Positions 1-10,030 are shown, numbered from the stretch's first letter. The stretch is 64,000 nucleotides of DNA from Occallatibacter riparius (GCF_025264625.1 NZ_CP093313.1:4402001-4466000), one strand, 5' to 3'. A program made the numbers and translations. Notes: a model not told the origin generated them from the sequence alone.

Positions 1-1092
<1,092 letters not shown>

Positions 1093-1247
1093 GTTGTTTC
1101 CAGATTATCGCGAGGCTTGCGGGCGGGGCGGTTGAATCCAGTGCCGCCTGTGGACAACCTGTCCCGAACTTTTTCGCCGTGCGCGCGATACAATTGCCGC
1201 GATTCAACCACATCTTGTTTCTGGCTTCGCATCCGGAGAAACCATCT

Positions 1248-1745
1248 ATGAGATTCCGCCTCGGCCGGTACGTGATCATCCTCACGCTCATCGTCTTAAC
1301 TGCCGGCTCCTGGGCCAAAGGGCCCAAGCCAGTCACCGGGAAGCAGTTCGATTCGGCCGCCCAGGCCGCGCTGGCAGCGATGAAGAGGCGCGCCGCTGAG
1401 CTCAACATCCAGGGCGTCGCCGTGGTCTCGTTCGCACCGGGCGACACCATCCAGGCATGGTCCTCAGAGATGGCCGTTGTAGGCCACATGACCGACCATA
1501 CCAATGGAGACAAGGGCAACAACCTGCTGGCCATCGCGTATGCGAAGGCATCGGAGATGGCTAATACCCTGAAGGATAGCGGCACCTCGGGCCACACTCC
1601 CATGACCGGCGAATTCGGATGGCAGGGTGGCGTGATGGAACAGACCGCCAGAGGTTACATCATTGTCGCGTTCAGCGGCGGCAAGTCTGAAGATGATGTC
1701 CAGGTCTCGAAGGCCGGCCTGGCCGTCTTGAAGGCTCGTCTTTGA
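1248..1745 (+). CDS. Secreted GlcG/HbpS-like protein
   Basis: 165 residues. ATG 1248 is preceded by GGAGAA at a good distance; an upstream in-frame ATG at 1179 has no such site. An N-terminal hydrophobic stretch (YVIILTLIVLTAGSWA) followed by AKG looks like a cleavable signal peptide, so the protein is probably periplasmic. The rest has the GlcG/HbpS pattern: a long first helix (FDSAAQAALAAMKRRAAE), a central strand with GVAVVSFAPGD, and a C-terminal segment with FSGGKSEDDVQVSKAGLAVL, which matches the family's GG-x-x-E-x-D-x-x-x-x-AGL signature. Some members bind heme or corrinoids; no ligand can be assigned from sequence alone. It is monocistronic between mutS and the next gene. Confidence 0.65.
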   Translation: MRFRLGRYVIILTLIVLTAGSWAKGPKPVTGKQFDSAAQAALAAMKRRAAELNIQGVAVVSFAPGDTIQAWSSEMAVVGHMTDHTNGDKGNNLLAIAYAKASEMANTLKDSGTSGHTPMTGEFGWQGGVMEQTARGYIIVAFSGGKSEDDVQVSKAGLAVLKARL

Positions 1746-1771
1746 GGTGGCTGAACAGGCGTCCAAAGTGC

Positions 1772-1801
1772 TTGACTCATCCGTTTTCAGTACGCGATAT
1801 T
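1772..1801 (+). promoter_or_regulatory. Possible sigma-70-like promoter
   Basis: TTGACT (1772-1777) and GATATT (1796-1801) are separated by 18 bp and lie about 60 bp before the ATG of the secreted unknown at 1865. The match is moderate and rests on spacing and position only. Confidence 0.4.
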
Positions 1802-1864
1802 GTCGGAAAACTAGACTCTAGGTGACTCCCAATCCACGTATCGAAAGGATTTGAACAACTACAT

Positions 1865-2491
1865 ATGTTCTCGGCTAAAGCTCGGATTCGCATACCTCGC
1901 CCCATCAGTAGGCTCGCGGTGACAGCTGCGGCAGGTTGTCTGGTTCTCACGGCTCCGCGCCTGATCAGCCAGGGAGCGCAAGGTCAGAAACTACAGCAGG
2001 GAGTCGACCAGATCAAACAGATCCTGTCTAAGGATGGACTCTACACGCGCACCACCAAGTCCGGAGACCAGTACAAATCCGTCATGGAGCGGAAATTCGA
2101 AGTGACATCTGCGAATGGATGCCAGATGGTCGTTACATCGAACATCCACGTTCATACAGAGATGCCAGCCCAGAATAAGGTGACCGACCGCAGCTCCGCC
2201 GAGGTTTATCATCCGGATTTCTCGGCGTTCAACCCAACCAGTGTGATCGTCGAGGATCCGCAGCCGCCCCAGCCCACCTGGGAGACTACCGGGTATTTGG
2301 TTCGAATCGCAATCGAGGCCGGCAAGCCGCCCATGAAGGCATCGACCCGGATTCAGCAGACGAATGAGGAGCATGATCTTCCGCCGCTGCCCACTCTTGC
2401 CGTCTACGTCAAAACGCGGGAGCAAGCTGATCGCCTGGCCAAGGCATTCGCACAGGTGGCCACTGCCTGCCGCGCCAATCCTGCGCCCTAA
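1865..2491 (+). CDS. Secreted protein of unknown function
   Basis: 208 residues. The N-terminus has a basic start and a hydrophobic core (RLAVTAAAGCLVLTAPRL), a likely signal peptide. The mature part shows no motif I recognise: it starts with a helix (QGVDQIKQILSKDG), continues with beta-rich sequence around FEVTSANGCQMVVTSN, has a Pro-rich linker DPQPPQPTW, and ends in a helix with one Cys (ATACRANPAP). Cys78-area and Cys near the C-terminus could form a disulfide in the periplasm, which is inference. It follows a possible promoter at 1772 and points toward the convergent SGNH esterase gene. Confidence 0.7.
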   Translation: MFSAKARIRIPRPISRLAVTAAAGCLVLTAPRLISQGAQGQKLQQGVDQIKQILSKDGLYTRTTKSGDQYKSVMERKFEVTSANGCQMVVTSNIHVHTEMPAQNKVTDRSSAEVYHPDFSAFNPTSVIVEDPQPPQPTWETTGYLVRIAIEAGKPPMKASTRIQQTNEEHDLPPLPTLAVYVKTREQADRLAKAFAQVATACRANPAP

Positions 2492-2529
2492 TTCTGGCTC
2501 GGGCCCGGCCTGACCGGGCCCGAATCTCC

Positions 2530-3729
2530 CTAACGGAACAGCTTCAGATCGATCCCTTCGCCCATGGCCTTATATCCGGCGTCATTGGGGTGAAGGTGGT
2601 CACCTGAGTCGTACAGCGGATTGAACCTGTTTGGATTCTGCGGATCGCGCGTAATTTGGTCGAAGTCAATGACCCCGTCGAAAGTCCCGCTGGTCCGAAT
2701 CCACTGATTCACGGCCTCCCGAATCTGCTCGCCCTTATCCGTCGAGTATCCGGCCCCGCCATAGGGGGTCAGGGTTGCCCCGTAGACTTTCAATCCGTGC
2801 AGATGAGCGGCATCGACAATCTGTTTCAGGCCGAACTCCATCGTCTCCGCGGTGATCTCATCCTCCGGCCCCGACAAGCGCTGGAGCCGCCCAATGTCGT
2901 TGATCCCTTCCAGAACAACCAGGTACTTCGCCCCATTCTGCGCCAGTACATCCCGATCGAACCGCGAAATCGCCGATGGCCCGAATCCCTCGTTCAACAC
3001 GCGATTCCCGCCAATGCCTTCGTTGAGCACCGAAACGTGCTCCATCCCGCGCTCCTGGTTGAGGCGCCCTGCCAGCACGTCGGGCCAGCGGCGATTGGCA
3101 TTCGCCGTTGACAGCGCCCCGTCCGTGATCGAGTCTCCGAGCATCACAATGGCCTTCGACCCTTCTGTCGCCGGAACATCGACGCCGCTTATGAAGTACC
3201 ACGAGGTCAGCTTGGTGGGCGAGGGAAGTGTTGCCGCACCAGACACATTACCCTGGGCGATCCAGCCATCCTGGTCCGCGAACCCGTGAAAAGTCTCCGC
3301 ACGCATGGTCTGTGCCGGGACGTAGAAGCTGATCGCCAGATCCGACAACGGAGCGGCTTCCATCGCCACCGGGTCCGAGTAGATCGCCGCGCCCGGCGCA
3401 ATCCTCACGCTGGTAGCGCCTCCGAATGTCACGGGATGATCCGTGCCGTCCTTGACAGCCCCGCCCCCCGCGCTCACTGCCACATGGGCATCGCGCAGGG
3501 TCAGCGGATCGGGGCTGAACTCATTGGTGAACCGTACCCGCACCTGGGCGCCGCCAGCCGAGATATGAACGATCTCCCGCACCGTTGTGCCGCTGAACAC
3601 TTTCATGCTCCAGCCTTCGGTCACGCCCATGGGCGAGGTGGCCCACGTCCCCACCCAATGTGTCTGTCCCTGAGCCACGGCAGTCGTAGTCAAAGCGGCC
3701 AAAACCAAGCCGCACAAGCGATTCAGCAT
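2530..3729 (-). CDS. Secreted SGNH/GDSL-family esterase
   Basis: 399 residues. ATG 3729 follows GGAGGG and begins a signal peptide (LCGLVLAALTTTAVAQGQ); the reading frame continues 50 codons upstream but without signal or family features. A beta-rich N-terminal domain (about residues 20-170, starting HWVGTWATSP) is followed by the SGNH hydrolase fold with all blocks visible: VMLGDSITDG (nucleophile Ser, block I), EGIGGNRVL (Gly, block II), LEGINDIG (Asn, block III) and DHLHPND (Asp/His, block V). Such enzymes are usually acetyl- or acyl-esterases acting on polysaccharides, often rhamnogalacturonan or xylan. The substrate cannot be told here. Confidence 0.9.
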   Translation of the reverse strand: MLNRLCGLVLAALTTTAVAQGQTHWVGTWATSPMGVTEGWSMKVFSGTTVREIVHISAGGAQVRVRFTNEFSPDPLTLRDAHVAVSAGGGAVKDGTDHPVTFGGATSVRIAPGAAIYSDPVAMEAAPLSDLAISFYVPAQTMRAETFHGFADQDGWIAQGNVSGAATLPSPTKLTSWYFISGVDVPATEGSKAIVMLGDSITDGALSTANANRRWPDVLAGRLNQERGMEHVSVLNEGIGGNRVLNEGFGPSAISRFDRDVLAQNGAKYLVVLEGINDIGRLQRLSGPEDEITAETMEFGLKQIVDAAHLHGLKVYGATLTPYGGAGYSTDKGEQIREAVNQWIRTSGTFDGVIDFDQITRDPQNPNRFNPLYDSGDHLHPNDAGYKAMGEGIDLKLFR

Positions 3730-3918
3730 CTGTTGTCCCTCCGTAAATCGAAGAAGAATTGAATTCTCCGACCGATCACCAGCATAACGGGCGACCTGCG
3801 ACACTCGCCGCCACCTGTTGCGCCGGAACCCCAGCCTCGACCAAATGAATGACATCGCGGCTAAGGTGATTTGGATCACAGGTATACTGGAGAGTTACGG
3901 CTTAACGTAAACAACAGA

Positions 3919-4755
3919 ATGGTTTTGCTTTGGCTAAGAGTGGCGGCGATTCTCTACGCGGGAGCGAGTATCGCCATCTTCCCCGCCGTCCTCCACAACC
4001 GGGAGCGCTGGAAGAGCGTCGCCGTCCACCTGGGTGGGCTGGCATTCTTCTTCCACTTCGTTTCGGTTGTCGAGATGCTCGCGCTGGCGCATCGCTGGGT
4101 GCCGGCTGGGGTGCGCGAAACCGAGTCGCTCCTGGGGCTTGTGGTCGCAGGCCTGTTCTTCCTGATGTGGTGGCTCTATAAGGCCATGTCGCTGGGCATA
4201 TTCGCCCTGCCAGTCACATTCTTCATCGTCTTCGTTCCCGCGCTCGGCGTCGAAAAGTACGTCTTCCCGTCCTACGGCGTACGGATGAGCTGGCTCGTCG
4301 CCCATGTTGTCGCGCTGATGGCGGCCTACGCGGCGCTCGGCTTCAGCATCGTGGCCTCCGGCATGTACCTGCTGCAGGAGCGGCGCATCAAGTCCAAGGT
4401 CAAGCCGGGATCGACCAACGGCCAGACCTCGGTGGAGTGGCTGCCCCCGCTCGACACGCTTGAGCGCATCGCGCACGCCACCCTCCTCTTCGGATTTCCC
4501 TGCATGACGGTCGGGCTGGTGATTGGCTCCGTTCTCGTGCAGGAGACCGATCTCGGCGCGGCCTACTTCCGCGATCCCAAGATCCTGGCCTCGTTCATCA
4601 TGTGGGCTTCCTACGTGCTGCTGCTGTTCTGGCGCAGCCGTGCTGGGCTCCGCGGCCGCAAAGCCGCTTATCTCTCCGGCGCCGTCTTTCTGGTCATGCT
4701 GGCCGTTTGGGCGGCCAACCAGTTCAGCCAGGTGCACAGGTTCGGTGCGCCATGA
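3919..4755 (+). CDS. CcsA/HemX-like membrane protein
   Basis: 278 residues with about eight hydrophobic segments and no signal peptidase site. The pattern resembles the cytochrome c assembly/HemX family: conserved His residues between helices (HFVSVVEMLALAHRW), MWWLYK, and the SWLVAHVVALMAAYAALGFS segment typical of CcsA, then a long cytoplasmic loop. It is the first gene of the heme operon and its TGA overlaps the hemA ATG, so translation is coupled. HemX-type proteins are known next to hemA in Gram-positives, where they influence HemA abundance; CcsA proteins handle heme for cytochrome c. Either role fits. ATG 3919 is chosen; an in-frame TTG at 3871 is an alternative. Confidence 0.8.
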   Translation: MVLLWLRVAAILYAGASIAIFPAVLHNRERWKSVAVHLGGLAFFFHFVSVVEMLALAHRWVPAGVRETESLLGLVVAGLFFLMWWLYKAMSLGIFALPVTFFIVFVPALGVEKYVFPSYGVRMSWLVAHVVALMAAYAALGFSIVASGMYLLQERRIKSKVKPGSTNGQTSVEWLPPLDTLERIAHATLLFGFPCMTVGLVIGSVLVQETDLGAAYFRDPKILASFIMWASYVLLLFWRSRAGLRGRKAAYLSGAVFLVMLAVWAANQFSQVHRFGAP

Positions 4756-6110
4756 GCTATACCGTCCTGGGAGTGAACCACAAAACGGCCCCCATCGAAT
4801 TGCGCGAGCGTATTGCCATCAGCCGCGATGAACTGCCCGAGGTCACCCGCGCATTGGCCGCGACACCCGGCGTATCCGAGTGCATGATTGTCTCCACCTG
4901 CAACCGCGTGGAACTGATCACAGCCACCGATTCGTCCGAAGTCGACCTCTCGGCATTCCTCTGCAACCAGTTCGGTCTCGACCCTGCACTGCTCTCCGGC
5001 CACATCTACCAGCATCGCGATCAGCAGGCCGTCCGTCACCTCTTCCGGGTCGCTTCCAGCCTCGACTCCATGGTCGTCGGCGAGTCGCAGATCCTCGGAC
5101 AGGTCAAGGAAGCCTTCGCTACTGCGCGGGCCGCAGGCACCGTGGGTTCTGAGCTGGACCACCTTCTCCAGAGCGCCTTCTCAGCGGCCAAGAAAGTTCG
5201 TTCAGAAACCGAAATCGGCTCAAACTCTGTATCGATCGCATCGGTCGCGGTTGAGCTGGCACGAAAGATCTTCGGCTCGCTTCAGGGCCGCACGGTGTTT
5301 CTGGTCGGCGCCGGAAAAATGAGCGAGCTGGCAGCGCGGCACCTGGTCCAGCAGGGCGCCGGGACGATCCTTGTGACCAACCGCACCATGGAACGCGCGC
5401 AGCGGATGGCCGAGCCGTTCAACGGCCAGGTCATTCCGTTCGAAAAACTCTACGACTACGCCGCCGAAGCCGACATCATCATCACCTCGACCGGCGCGCC
5501 GCACCACATCTTCCGCCGCGAGCATGGCCAGGCGTTCCTGCACAAACGTCGCAACCGGCCCATGTTCTTCATCGACATCGCCGTACCGCGTGACGTCGAC
5601 CCGGCGATGAACAAGGTCGAAGGCCTGTTCGTCTACGACATCGACGACCTGCAGCAGGTGGCCGCCGCGCACATTGCTGAGCGCAAGAGCATTGCCGCTG
5701 GGGCCGAGGTGCTGGTCGAGGGCGAGGTCGAGCGCTTCCACCAGCGTCGCCGCACCGTCAATGTTGCCCCTGTGATCGTCGCCCTGCAGCGCCAGGCCGA
5801 AGAACTGCGGCAGGCAGAGATACGCCGCATTCAATCGCGCCTGGGCTCGCTCACCGCGGAGCAGGCGGCCGCTGTCGAAGCCCTCACGCGTGGCCTGATG
5901 AACAAGTTCCTTCATCCGCCCATGCAGGCGTTGAAGCAGGCGGCTCGCGAAAACGATGCGGTTCGGCTTGATGCGCTCTGCGAGACCTATTCGCTGCCGA
6001 ACAGCCAAGCCGGCCCTGAAGCCGTCGCCGCTCCGGCAGAGCAGTCCAACCGAACTTCCCCGGACGCCCCCGCGCCGGAAAGACAAACCAGCGTGGCAGG
6101 TCGCCGATGA
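4752..6110 (+). CDS. hemA: Glutamyl-tRNA reductase
   Basis: 452 residues, normal for the family. Reduces glutamyl-tRNA(Glu) to glutamate-1-semialdehyde, the first committed step of C5-route tetrapyrrole synthesis. Seen: N-terminal catalytic domain with the nucleophile Cys50 in STCNRVE, His in SYTVLGVNHKTAPIELRE, the signature VGESQILGQVK, the NADPH-binding GAGKMSELAARHL, and a C-terminal helical dimerisation region. The ATG overlaps the stop of the upstream membrane gene (ATGA), and its own stop overlaps the hemC start. A longer frame from 4602 overlaps the upstream gene and was rejected. A C-terminal tail of about 40 residues is Pro/Ala-rich and probably disordered. Confidence 0.97.
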   Translation: MSYTVLGVNHKTAPIELRERIAISRDELPEVTRALAATPGVSECMIVSTCNRVELITATDSSEVDLSAFLCNQFGLDPALLSGHIYQHRDQQAVRHLFRVASSLDSMVVGESQILGQVKEAFATARAAGTVGSELDHLLQSAFSAAKKVRSETEIGSNSVSIASVAVELARKIFGSLQGRTVFLVGAGKMSELAARHLVQQGAGTILVTNRTMERAQRMAEPFNGQVIPFEKLYDYAAEADIIITSTGAPHHIFRREHGQAFLHKRRNRPMFFIDIAVPRDVDPAMNKVEGLFVYDIDDLQQVAAAHIAERKSIAAGAEVLVEGEVERFHQRRRTVNVAPVIVALQRQAEELRQAEIRRIQSRLGSLTAEQAAAVEALTRGLMNKFLHPPMQALKQAARENDAVRLDALCETYSLPNSQAGPEAVAAPAEQSNRTSPDAPAPERQTSVAGRR

Positions 6111-7048
6111 ACTTACGCATAGGAAGCCGTGGCTCCCAGCTTGCCCTGTGGCAGGCCAACCATATCAAGGTTCTGCTCGAAGGCCAGGGGCATACCGTCG
6201 AGATCGAAATTATCAAGACCACCGGCGACCGCCTGCAGGAAGTAACCTTCGCGCAGGTGGGCTCGAAGGGGATGTTCACCAAGGAGATTGAAGAAGCCCT
6301 CGCCGAAGGCCGCGTTGATCTCGCCGTGCACTCGCTCAAGGACTTGCCGACGGAGCTGCCGGAGCCCTTCGCACTGGCCGCCACCCCACCGCGCGTCGAT
6401 CCGCGCGATGTTCTGGTCTCGGCGAAGTACGATAACCTCGCCGCCCTTCCGCAGGGAGCCGTAGTAGGCACCAGCAGTCAGCGCCGCCGCGCCCAATTGA
6501 AAGCCCTGCGCCCTGACATCGAAGCCGTCGAGTTTCGCGGCAACGTCGATACGCGTTTGCGCAAGCTGGGCGAGGGCCAGGTGGATGCCATCCTGCTCGC
6601 CGCGGCCGGGCTTGACCGCCTAGAAAAGACGGATTGGGTACGCGAGCGCCTCGAGCCGAGTGACTTCTGTCCCGCCGCCGGGCAGGGATCCCTAGGCATC
6701 GAAACCCGCAAGGACGACGAGTCCACCATCGCCGCGCTGGCCTTTCTAAACGATCCTCACACGCGCTTTGCCGTGACCGCCGAACGTGCCGCGCTGGCTG
6801 CACTCGGTGGAGGCTGTCAGGTTCCCATCGGAATCCACTGCCGCATGATGCAGGCAGGCGATGTGTGGGAGATCTTCGGCGTCGTCGCCAATCCGGACAC
6901 GGGCCAGACGATCCGCGTCCATAAAACGGCAGTCGCCTGGGGCACAAATCCGCAGGACTTCGGCCGCCTCGCTGCCGAAATGTTGTTTGAAGCAGGGGCC
7001 CGCGAGTTGCTGACGAATGCGGCGCCCGTTCCCGGCGCGGCCGACTGA
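6107..7048 (+). CDS. hemC: Hydroxymethylbilane synthase (porphobilinogen deaminase)
   Basis: 313 residues. Polymerises four porphobilinogens into hydroxymethylbilane. Seen: RIGSRGSQLALWQA at the start, AVHSLKDLPTELP with the catalytic Asp region, the Arg-rich SSQRRRAQL substrate-binding loop, and LGGGCQVPIG, where Cys237 attaches the dipyrromethane cofactor. Translationally coupled to hemA by an ATGA overlap and followed two bases later by hemD, so the three enzymes are made from one message. Confidence 0.97.
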   Translation: MNLRIGSRGSQLALWQANHIKVLLEGQGHTVEIEIIKTTGDRLQEVTFAQVGSKGMFTKEIEEALAEGRVDLAVHSLKDLPTELPEPFALAATPPRVDPRDVLVSAKYDNLAALPQGAVVGTSSQRRRAQLKALRPDIEAVEFRGNVDTRLRKLGEGQVDAILLAAAGLDRLEKTDWVRERLEPSDFCPAAGQGSLGIETRKDDESTIAALAFLNDPHTRFAVTAERAALAALGGGCQVPIGIHCRMMQAGDVWEIFGVVANPDTGQTIRVHKTAVAWGTNPQDFGRLAAEMLFEAGARELLTNAAPVPGAAD

Positions 7049-7050
7049 CA

Positions 7051-7827
7051 ATGAACCAACCGCTCGCTGGCCGCCGCATCCTCGTCACGCGCGCCCGACA
7101 TCAGGCCGGCAAACTCAGCGACGGCCTGCGTGCTTTGGGCGCCGAACCCGTCGAAGTCCCCGTCCTCGAAATCCAGCCGCCTCAGTCGTACGCCCCGCTC
7201 GACGAGGCGCTCCGCAATCTCACCATCTACGATTGGCTCATTCTCACCAGCGCCAATACAGTCCGCTCAGTGGTCGAACGCACGGCGGCACTAGGCATCT
7301 CACCCCGCGAGGGCAGGTTGCCGGAGATCGCGGCGGTGGGAGCAGCCACGGCGAACGCGGCGCGCGACGCAGGACTGGACATCGCCGTTCTCCCCCGCGA
7401 GTACGTGGCTGAGTCGCTGGTCGAGGCTCTGGCTGGACGCGTGGCCAATCGCCGCATCCTGCTGGCCCGGGCGGAGATTGCGCGCGACGTAATTCCCGAT
7501 GCCCTGCGCGCCGGCGGAGCCGCCGTCGATGTGGTTGATGCCTATCGTAACGGCGTTCCAGCCCAAGCGCCGGAACTGCTGTGGCAGGCCCTCGCGCGCC
7601 CCATAGCCGCCGCTGCGTTCACCAGTTCCTCCACTGCCTCGCATCTGGCCGAAGCGGCAACCAGGGCAGGCATCGCGTTTCCGCTGGCGGGAGTGCAGGC
7701 TGTCTCCATCGGCCCGGTCACCAGTCAGACGCTGCGCGACCTGGGCTGGCCGCCGGCCATCGAAGCCGATCCGCACGACATCCCTGGCTTGATCGCGGCG
7801 CTGACGAAGCTCCTTCAGAGGGTGTGA
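7051..7827 (+). CDS. hemD: Uroporphyrinogen-III synthase
   Basis: 258 residues. Closes and inverts ring D of hydroxymethylbilane. The family is poorly conserved but typical pieces are present: GRRILVTRARHQAGKL at the start, DWLILTSANTVRSV, AVGAATANA, FTSSSTASHL, and the late SIGPVTSQTLRDLG followed by DIPGLIAALTKLL. It directly follows hemC with a two-base gap. This is the last gene of the heme operon; a hairpin starts at its stop codon. Confidence 0.93.
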   Translation: MNQPLAGRRILVTRARHQAGKLSDGLRALGAEPVEVPVLEIQPPQSYAPLDEALRNLTIYDWLILTSANTVRSVVERTAALGISPREGRLPEIAAVGAATANAARDAGLDIAVLPREYVAESLVEALAGRVANRRILLARAEIARDVIPDALRAGGAAVDVVDAYRNGVPAQAPELLWQALARPIAAAAFTSSSTASHLAEAATRAGIAFPLAGVQAVSIGPVTSQTLRDLGWPPAIEADPHDIPGLIAALTKLLQRV

Positions 7828-7849
7828 GCAAGGGGACTGGTCCTTGCTC
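7826..7849 (+). terminator. Possible terminator after hemD
   Basis: GAGCAAGG (7826-7833) pairs perfectly with CCTTGCTC (7842-7849) across an 8-nt loop, beginning inside the hemD stop codon and followed by TTGTCTT. The T-tract is imperfect. Confidence 0.45.
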
Positions 7850-8145
7850 TTGTCTTCCCACAACCGTGACAGCCGTCACGGACTCGATCCCCTGAAAGAG
7901 CTACTCTTTACCTAAGGCTGTGCTCGATGCAGGGGGAGCGCAGCCTTCGAAGTTTAAGCGAAAGTTTACTAGAAAATTAGCTACCCCTCCCCCTGTTTTT
8001 GCTTCTCCAAATCTTCGCTTTTTGGTCCAAAAATTTGACAACTTAAACAAATAAATAAACTTAGTTAAAGATGAAATTCCATAGGCTCATTAAGGGCCGC
8101 AAATCGCGAGTGTAATAAATTAGTAAACAGTTTCCTGCCGAGAGT
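7828..8145. other. Intergenic region between hemD and nth, AT-rich in its second half
   Basis: No gene is supported here. Besides the hemD hairpin it holds a perfect inverted repeat CCGTGAC-AGCC-GTCACGG (7864-7881). From about 7970 to 8130 the base composition drops sharply compared with the GC-rich surroundings, with runs such as CAAATAAATAAACTTAG and TAATAAATTAGTAAAC. A TTGACA at 8036 has a weak TAAACT 15 bp after it. The two flanking genes converge, so ordinary mRNA promoters are not expected here. Confidence 0.6.
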
Positions 8146-8910
8146 CTACGACCACCAAGTCTTGTCCTTGGAGTGGCAGAGCGTCTCCAGATTGCAGTCC
8201 TTGCACTTGGGGCTCCGGGCAATGCAGACCTGCCGCCCGTGATGAATGACCTGGTGGGAAAAGTCGATCCACTTCTCATGCGGCAGAATCTTCATCAGCT
8301 CCTGTTCGACTGCCTGCGGCGAGTCGCCCTTCGCCAGGTCCAGCCGGTGCGCAATGCGGAACACGTGCGTATCGACCACAACGCCCTCGGCCTTGCCGAA
8401 GCTCACGCCCAGCACAACATTGGCGGTCTTGCGGGCCGCGCCGGGCACAGTGATCAGCTCGTCCAGTGTCTCTGGCACCTTGCTGCCAAACCGGTTCGTA
8501 ATCGCCTCCGCCGCCCCCTTCAGCGATTTCGCCTTGTTGTTGAAGAACCCGGTGGTCCGAATCAGCTCGATCAGCTCAGGGATCTCCGCCTTGGCCATCG
8601 CCGCTGGAGTAGGGAAGCGCTCGAACAGCTTCGGCGTGACCATGTTCACGCGGACGTCCGTGCACTGCGCGGAGAGAATGGTCGCGACCAGCAACTCCCA
8701 CGGCGAGCGATGATCCAACGCGCAAACCGCGTTAGGGTACGCCTCATCGAGCGCCTTGAGGATCTCCTTCACCCGCTCAGGTGAGCGATCGCCACCGAGT
8801 GCTTTGGTTCGCGCGATAGCTGTCTGCGGCGGCTCGAAAGACTTCTTAACGGCTTTCTTCTGGGCGACTGTTTTCTTAGGCGACTTCTTAGCAGCTTTGC
8901 TGACCGGCAT
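8146..8910 (-). CDS. nth: Endonuclease III (DNA glycosylase/AP lyase)
   Basis: 254 residues; the core of about 210 is preceded by a Lys/Ala-rich tail of about 40 (KKSPKKTVAQKKAVKK), which probably contacts DNA. Base-excision repair of oxidised pyrimidines. Seen: ILSAQCTDVRVN, the helix-hairpin-helix VPGAARKTANVVLG with the catalytic Lys, the catalytic Asp in VVDTHVFRI, and the [4Fe-4S] ligands in CIARSPKCKDCNLETLC with exact C-x6-C-x2-C-x5-C spacing. The hairpin reads PGAARK where the E. coli enzyme has PGVGRK. It stands alone, convergent with the heme operon. Confidence 0.96.
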   Translation of the reverse strand: MPVSKAAKKSPKKTVAQKKAVKKSFEPPQTAIARTKALGGDRSPERVKEILKALDEAYPNAVCALDHRSPWELLVATILSAQCTDVRVNMVTPKLFERFPTPAAMAKAEIPELIELIRTTGFFNNKAKSLKGAAEAITNRFGSKVPETLDELITVPGAARKTANVVLGVSFGKAEGVVVDTHVFRIAHRLDLAKGDSPQAVEQELMKILPHEKWIDFSHQVIHHGRQVCIARSPKCKDCNLETLCHSKDKTWWS

Positions 8911-8926
8911 GATTGGAGTTTAACCG

Positions 8927-9901
8927 CTAGGGCGACGCCGAATTGGGGAGTGAAAGACGCAGCGACTCAGCCACCTTGCGCGCAATGTCATCCTGGATAG
9001 TGAGCAGATCGCTTTTGGGCTGGTCGTAGGTCTCGGACCAGACGACGAAGCCGCTGTTCGCCCTGATGAGCCGCACGTCCACGCGGATCCAGTCACCGGA
9101 TTTCCGGAGGCTGCCGTCCAGCACGTAGGAGACGCGGAGACTCTTCGCGATCTCAGCCACCTGCACGTTTTTGTCCTTGAAGTAGAACGAGGACGTGGGC
9201 GGCGTTACCTGCAGATTCGGAATCTTGCTGATCTTATCGATCAATTCTTCGGTGATTCCGTCGGCAAACTCCTCGTCCTTCATTCCCTCGGTGAGATCGA
9301 GCAGCGGGACCACCGCCAGAGACCGAGCCGGAGCGGTATCAGAGGCATGTGCAGGAGTGGCGCCAATCTTTCCGGAGCGGGAGTGCAGCAACCAGAAAAT
9401 GACTGCGGCTCCGAGGAGCAGGACAGCGCCGAGAACAGCAATTCCGCGCGACCGATTGGAAGGCCGTGGAGCAGGAGCTGACGGCATACGCGACGAGTCC
9501 GCCGCGGGCTGCGAAGCTGCTTCCCGCTGAACAGCAGCGATGAGCCGGTATCCGAGCCGCGGGACTGTTTCAATGTAGCTGGGGCTCTTCGGATCGTCGC
9601 CCAGGAGGCGGCGCAGGGAGGCGACGGCCTGATAAACGGAGTCCTGGCTGACGGCCACATCGCCCCAGGCGGCGTTCAGAAGCGACTCGCTGGAGACGAT
9701 TTCCCCGGCGTGTTCGGCCAGGCAAAGCAGCACGCGCAGCGTACGAGCGTCGAGGCGCGCTCTCTCGGCTCCGCGAGCGATGTCGCCGGACCTCTCATCG
9801 ACACGCCATTGGCCAATCGTAAGCACTGAGGAAGAGGCGCGGTTCCTTTGGAGAGCGCGCACGCGAGCAGGTCGCTTCGCGGCGCTTCCCGATTGTAACA
9901 A
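8927..9901 (-). CDS. CadC-like winged-helix regulator with FlgO/TolB-like domain
   Basis: 324 residues. Residues about 28-115 form an OmpR-type winged helix (LTIGQWRVDERSGDI, SQDSVYQAVASLRRLLGDD, YIETVPRLGYRLIA). A single membrane helix follows near residue 155-175 (GIAVLGAVLLLGAAVIFWLL). The C-terminal half, about 190-320, is a FlgO/TolB-N-like domain: SLAVVPLLDL, FADGITEELIDKIS, YVLDGSLRKSGDWIRVDVRL and VWSETYD. The layout is that of one-component membrane regulators: DNA binding in the cytoplasm, sensing outside. Targets are unknown; the divergent membrane-protein gene at 10031 is a candidate. The start is uncertain by about 25 codons. Confidence 0.88.
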   Translation of the reverse strand: MLQSGSAAKRPARVRALQRNRASSSVLTIGQWRVDERSGDIARGAERARLDARTLRVLLCLAEHAGEIVSSESLLNAAWGDVAVSQDSVYQAVASLRRLLGDDPKSPSYIETVPRLGYRLIAAVQREAASQPAADSSRMPSAPAPRPSNRSRGIAVLGAVLLLGAAVIFWLLHSRSGKIGATPAHASDTAPARSLAVVPLLDLTEGMKDEEFADGITEELIDKISKIPNLQVTPPTSSFYFKDKNVQVAEIAKSLRVSYVLDGSLRKSGDWIRVDVRLIRANSGFVVWSETYDQPKSDLLTIQDDIARKVAESLRLSLPNSASP

Positions 9902-10030
9902 GGGGAAAGTTGAGCACCGGCGTCGGATTCAGGGCAATTCAGAAGGTTTCAGATGCGGTTCAGGACTTTGAAGAAGCGGCATGAGTACATGGGTCAGGTC
10001 GAGCTTGCGGCCTCGACACCGAGAGGACTC

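Noticed and set aside
4602..4751. A longer start for hemA
   Set aside because: It lies within the upstream membrane-protein gene; the ATG at 4752 with the ATGA overlap gives the standard N-terminus.
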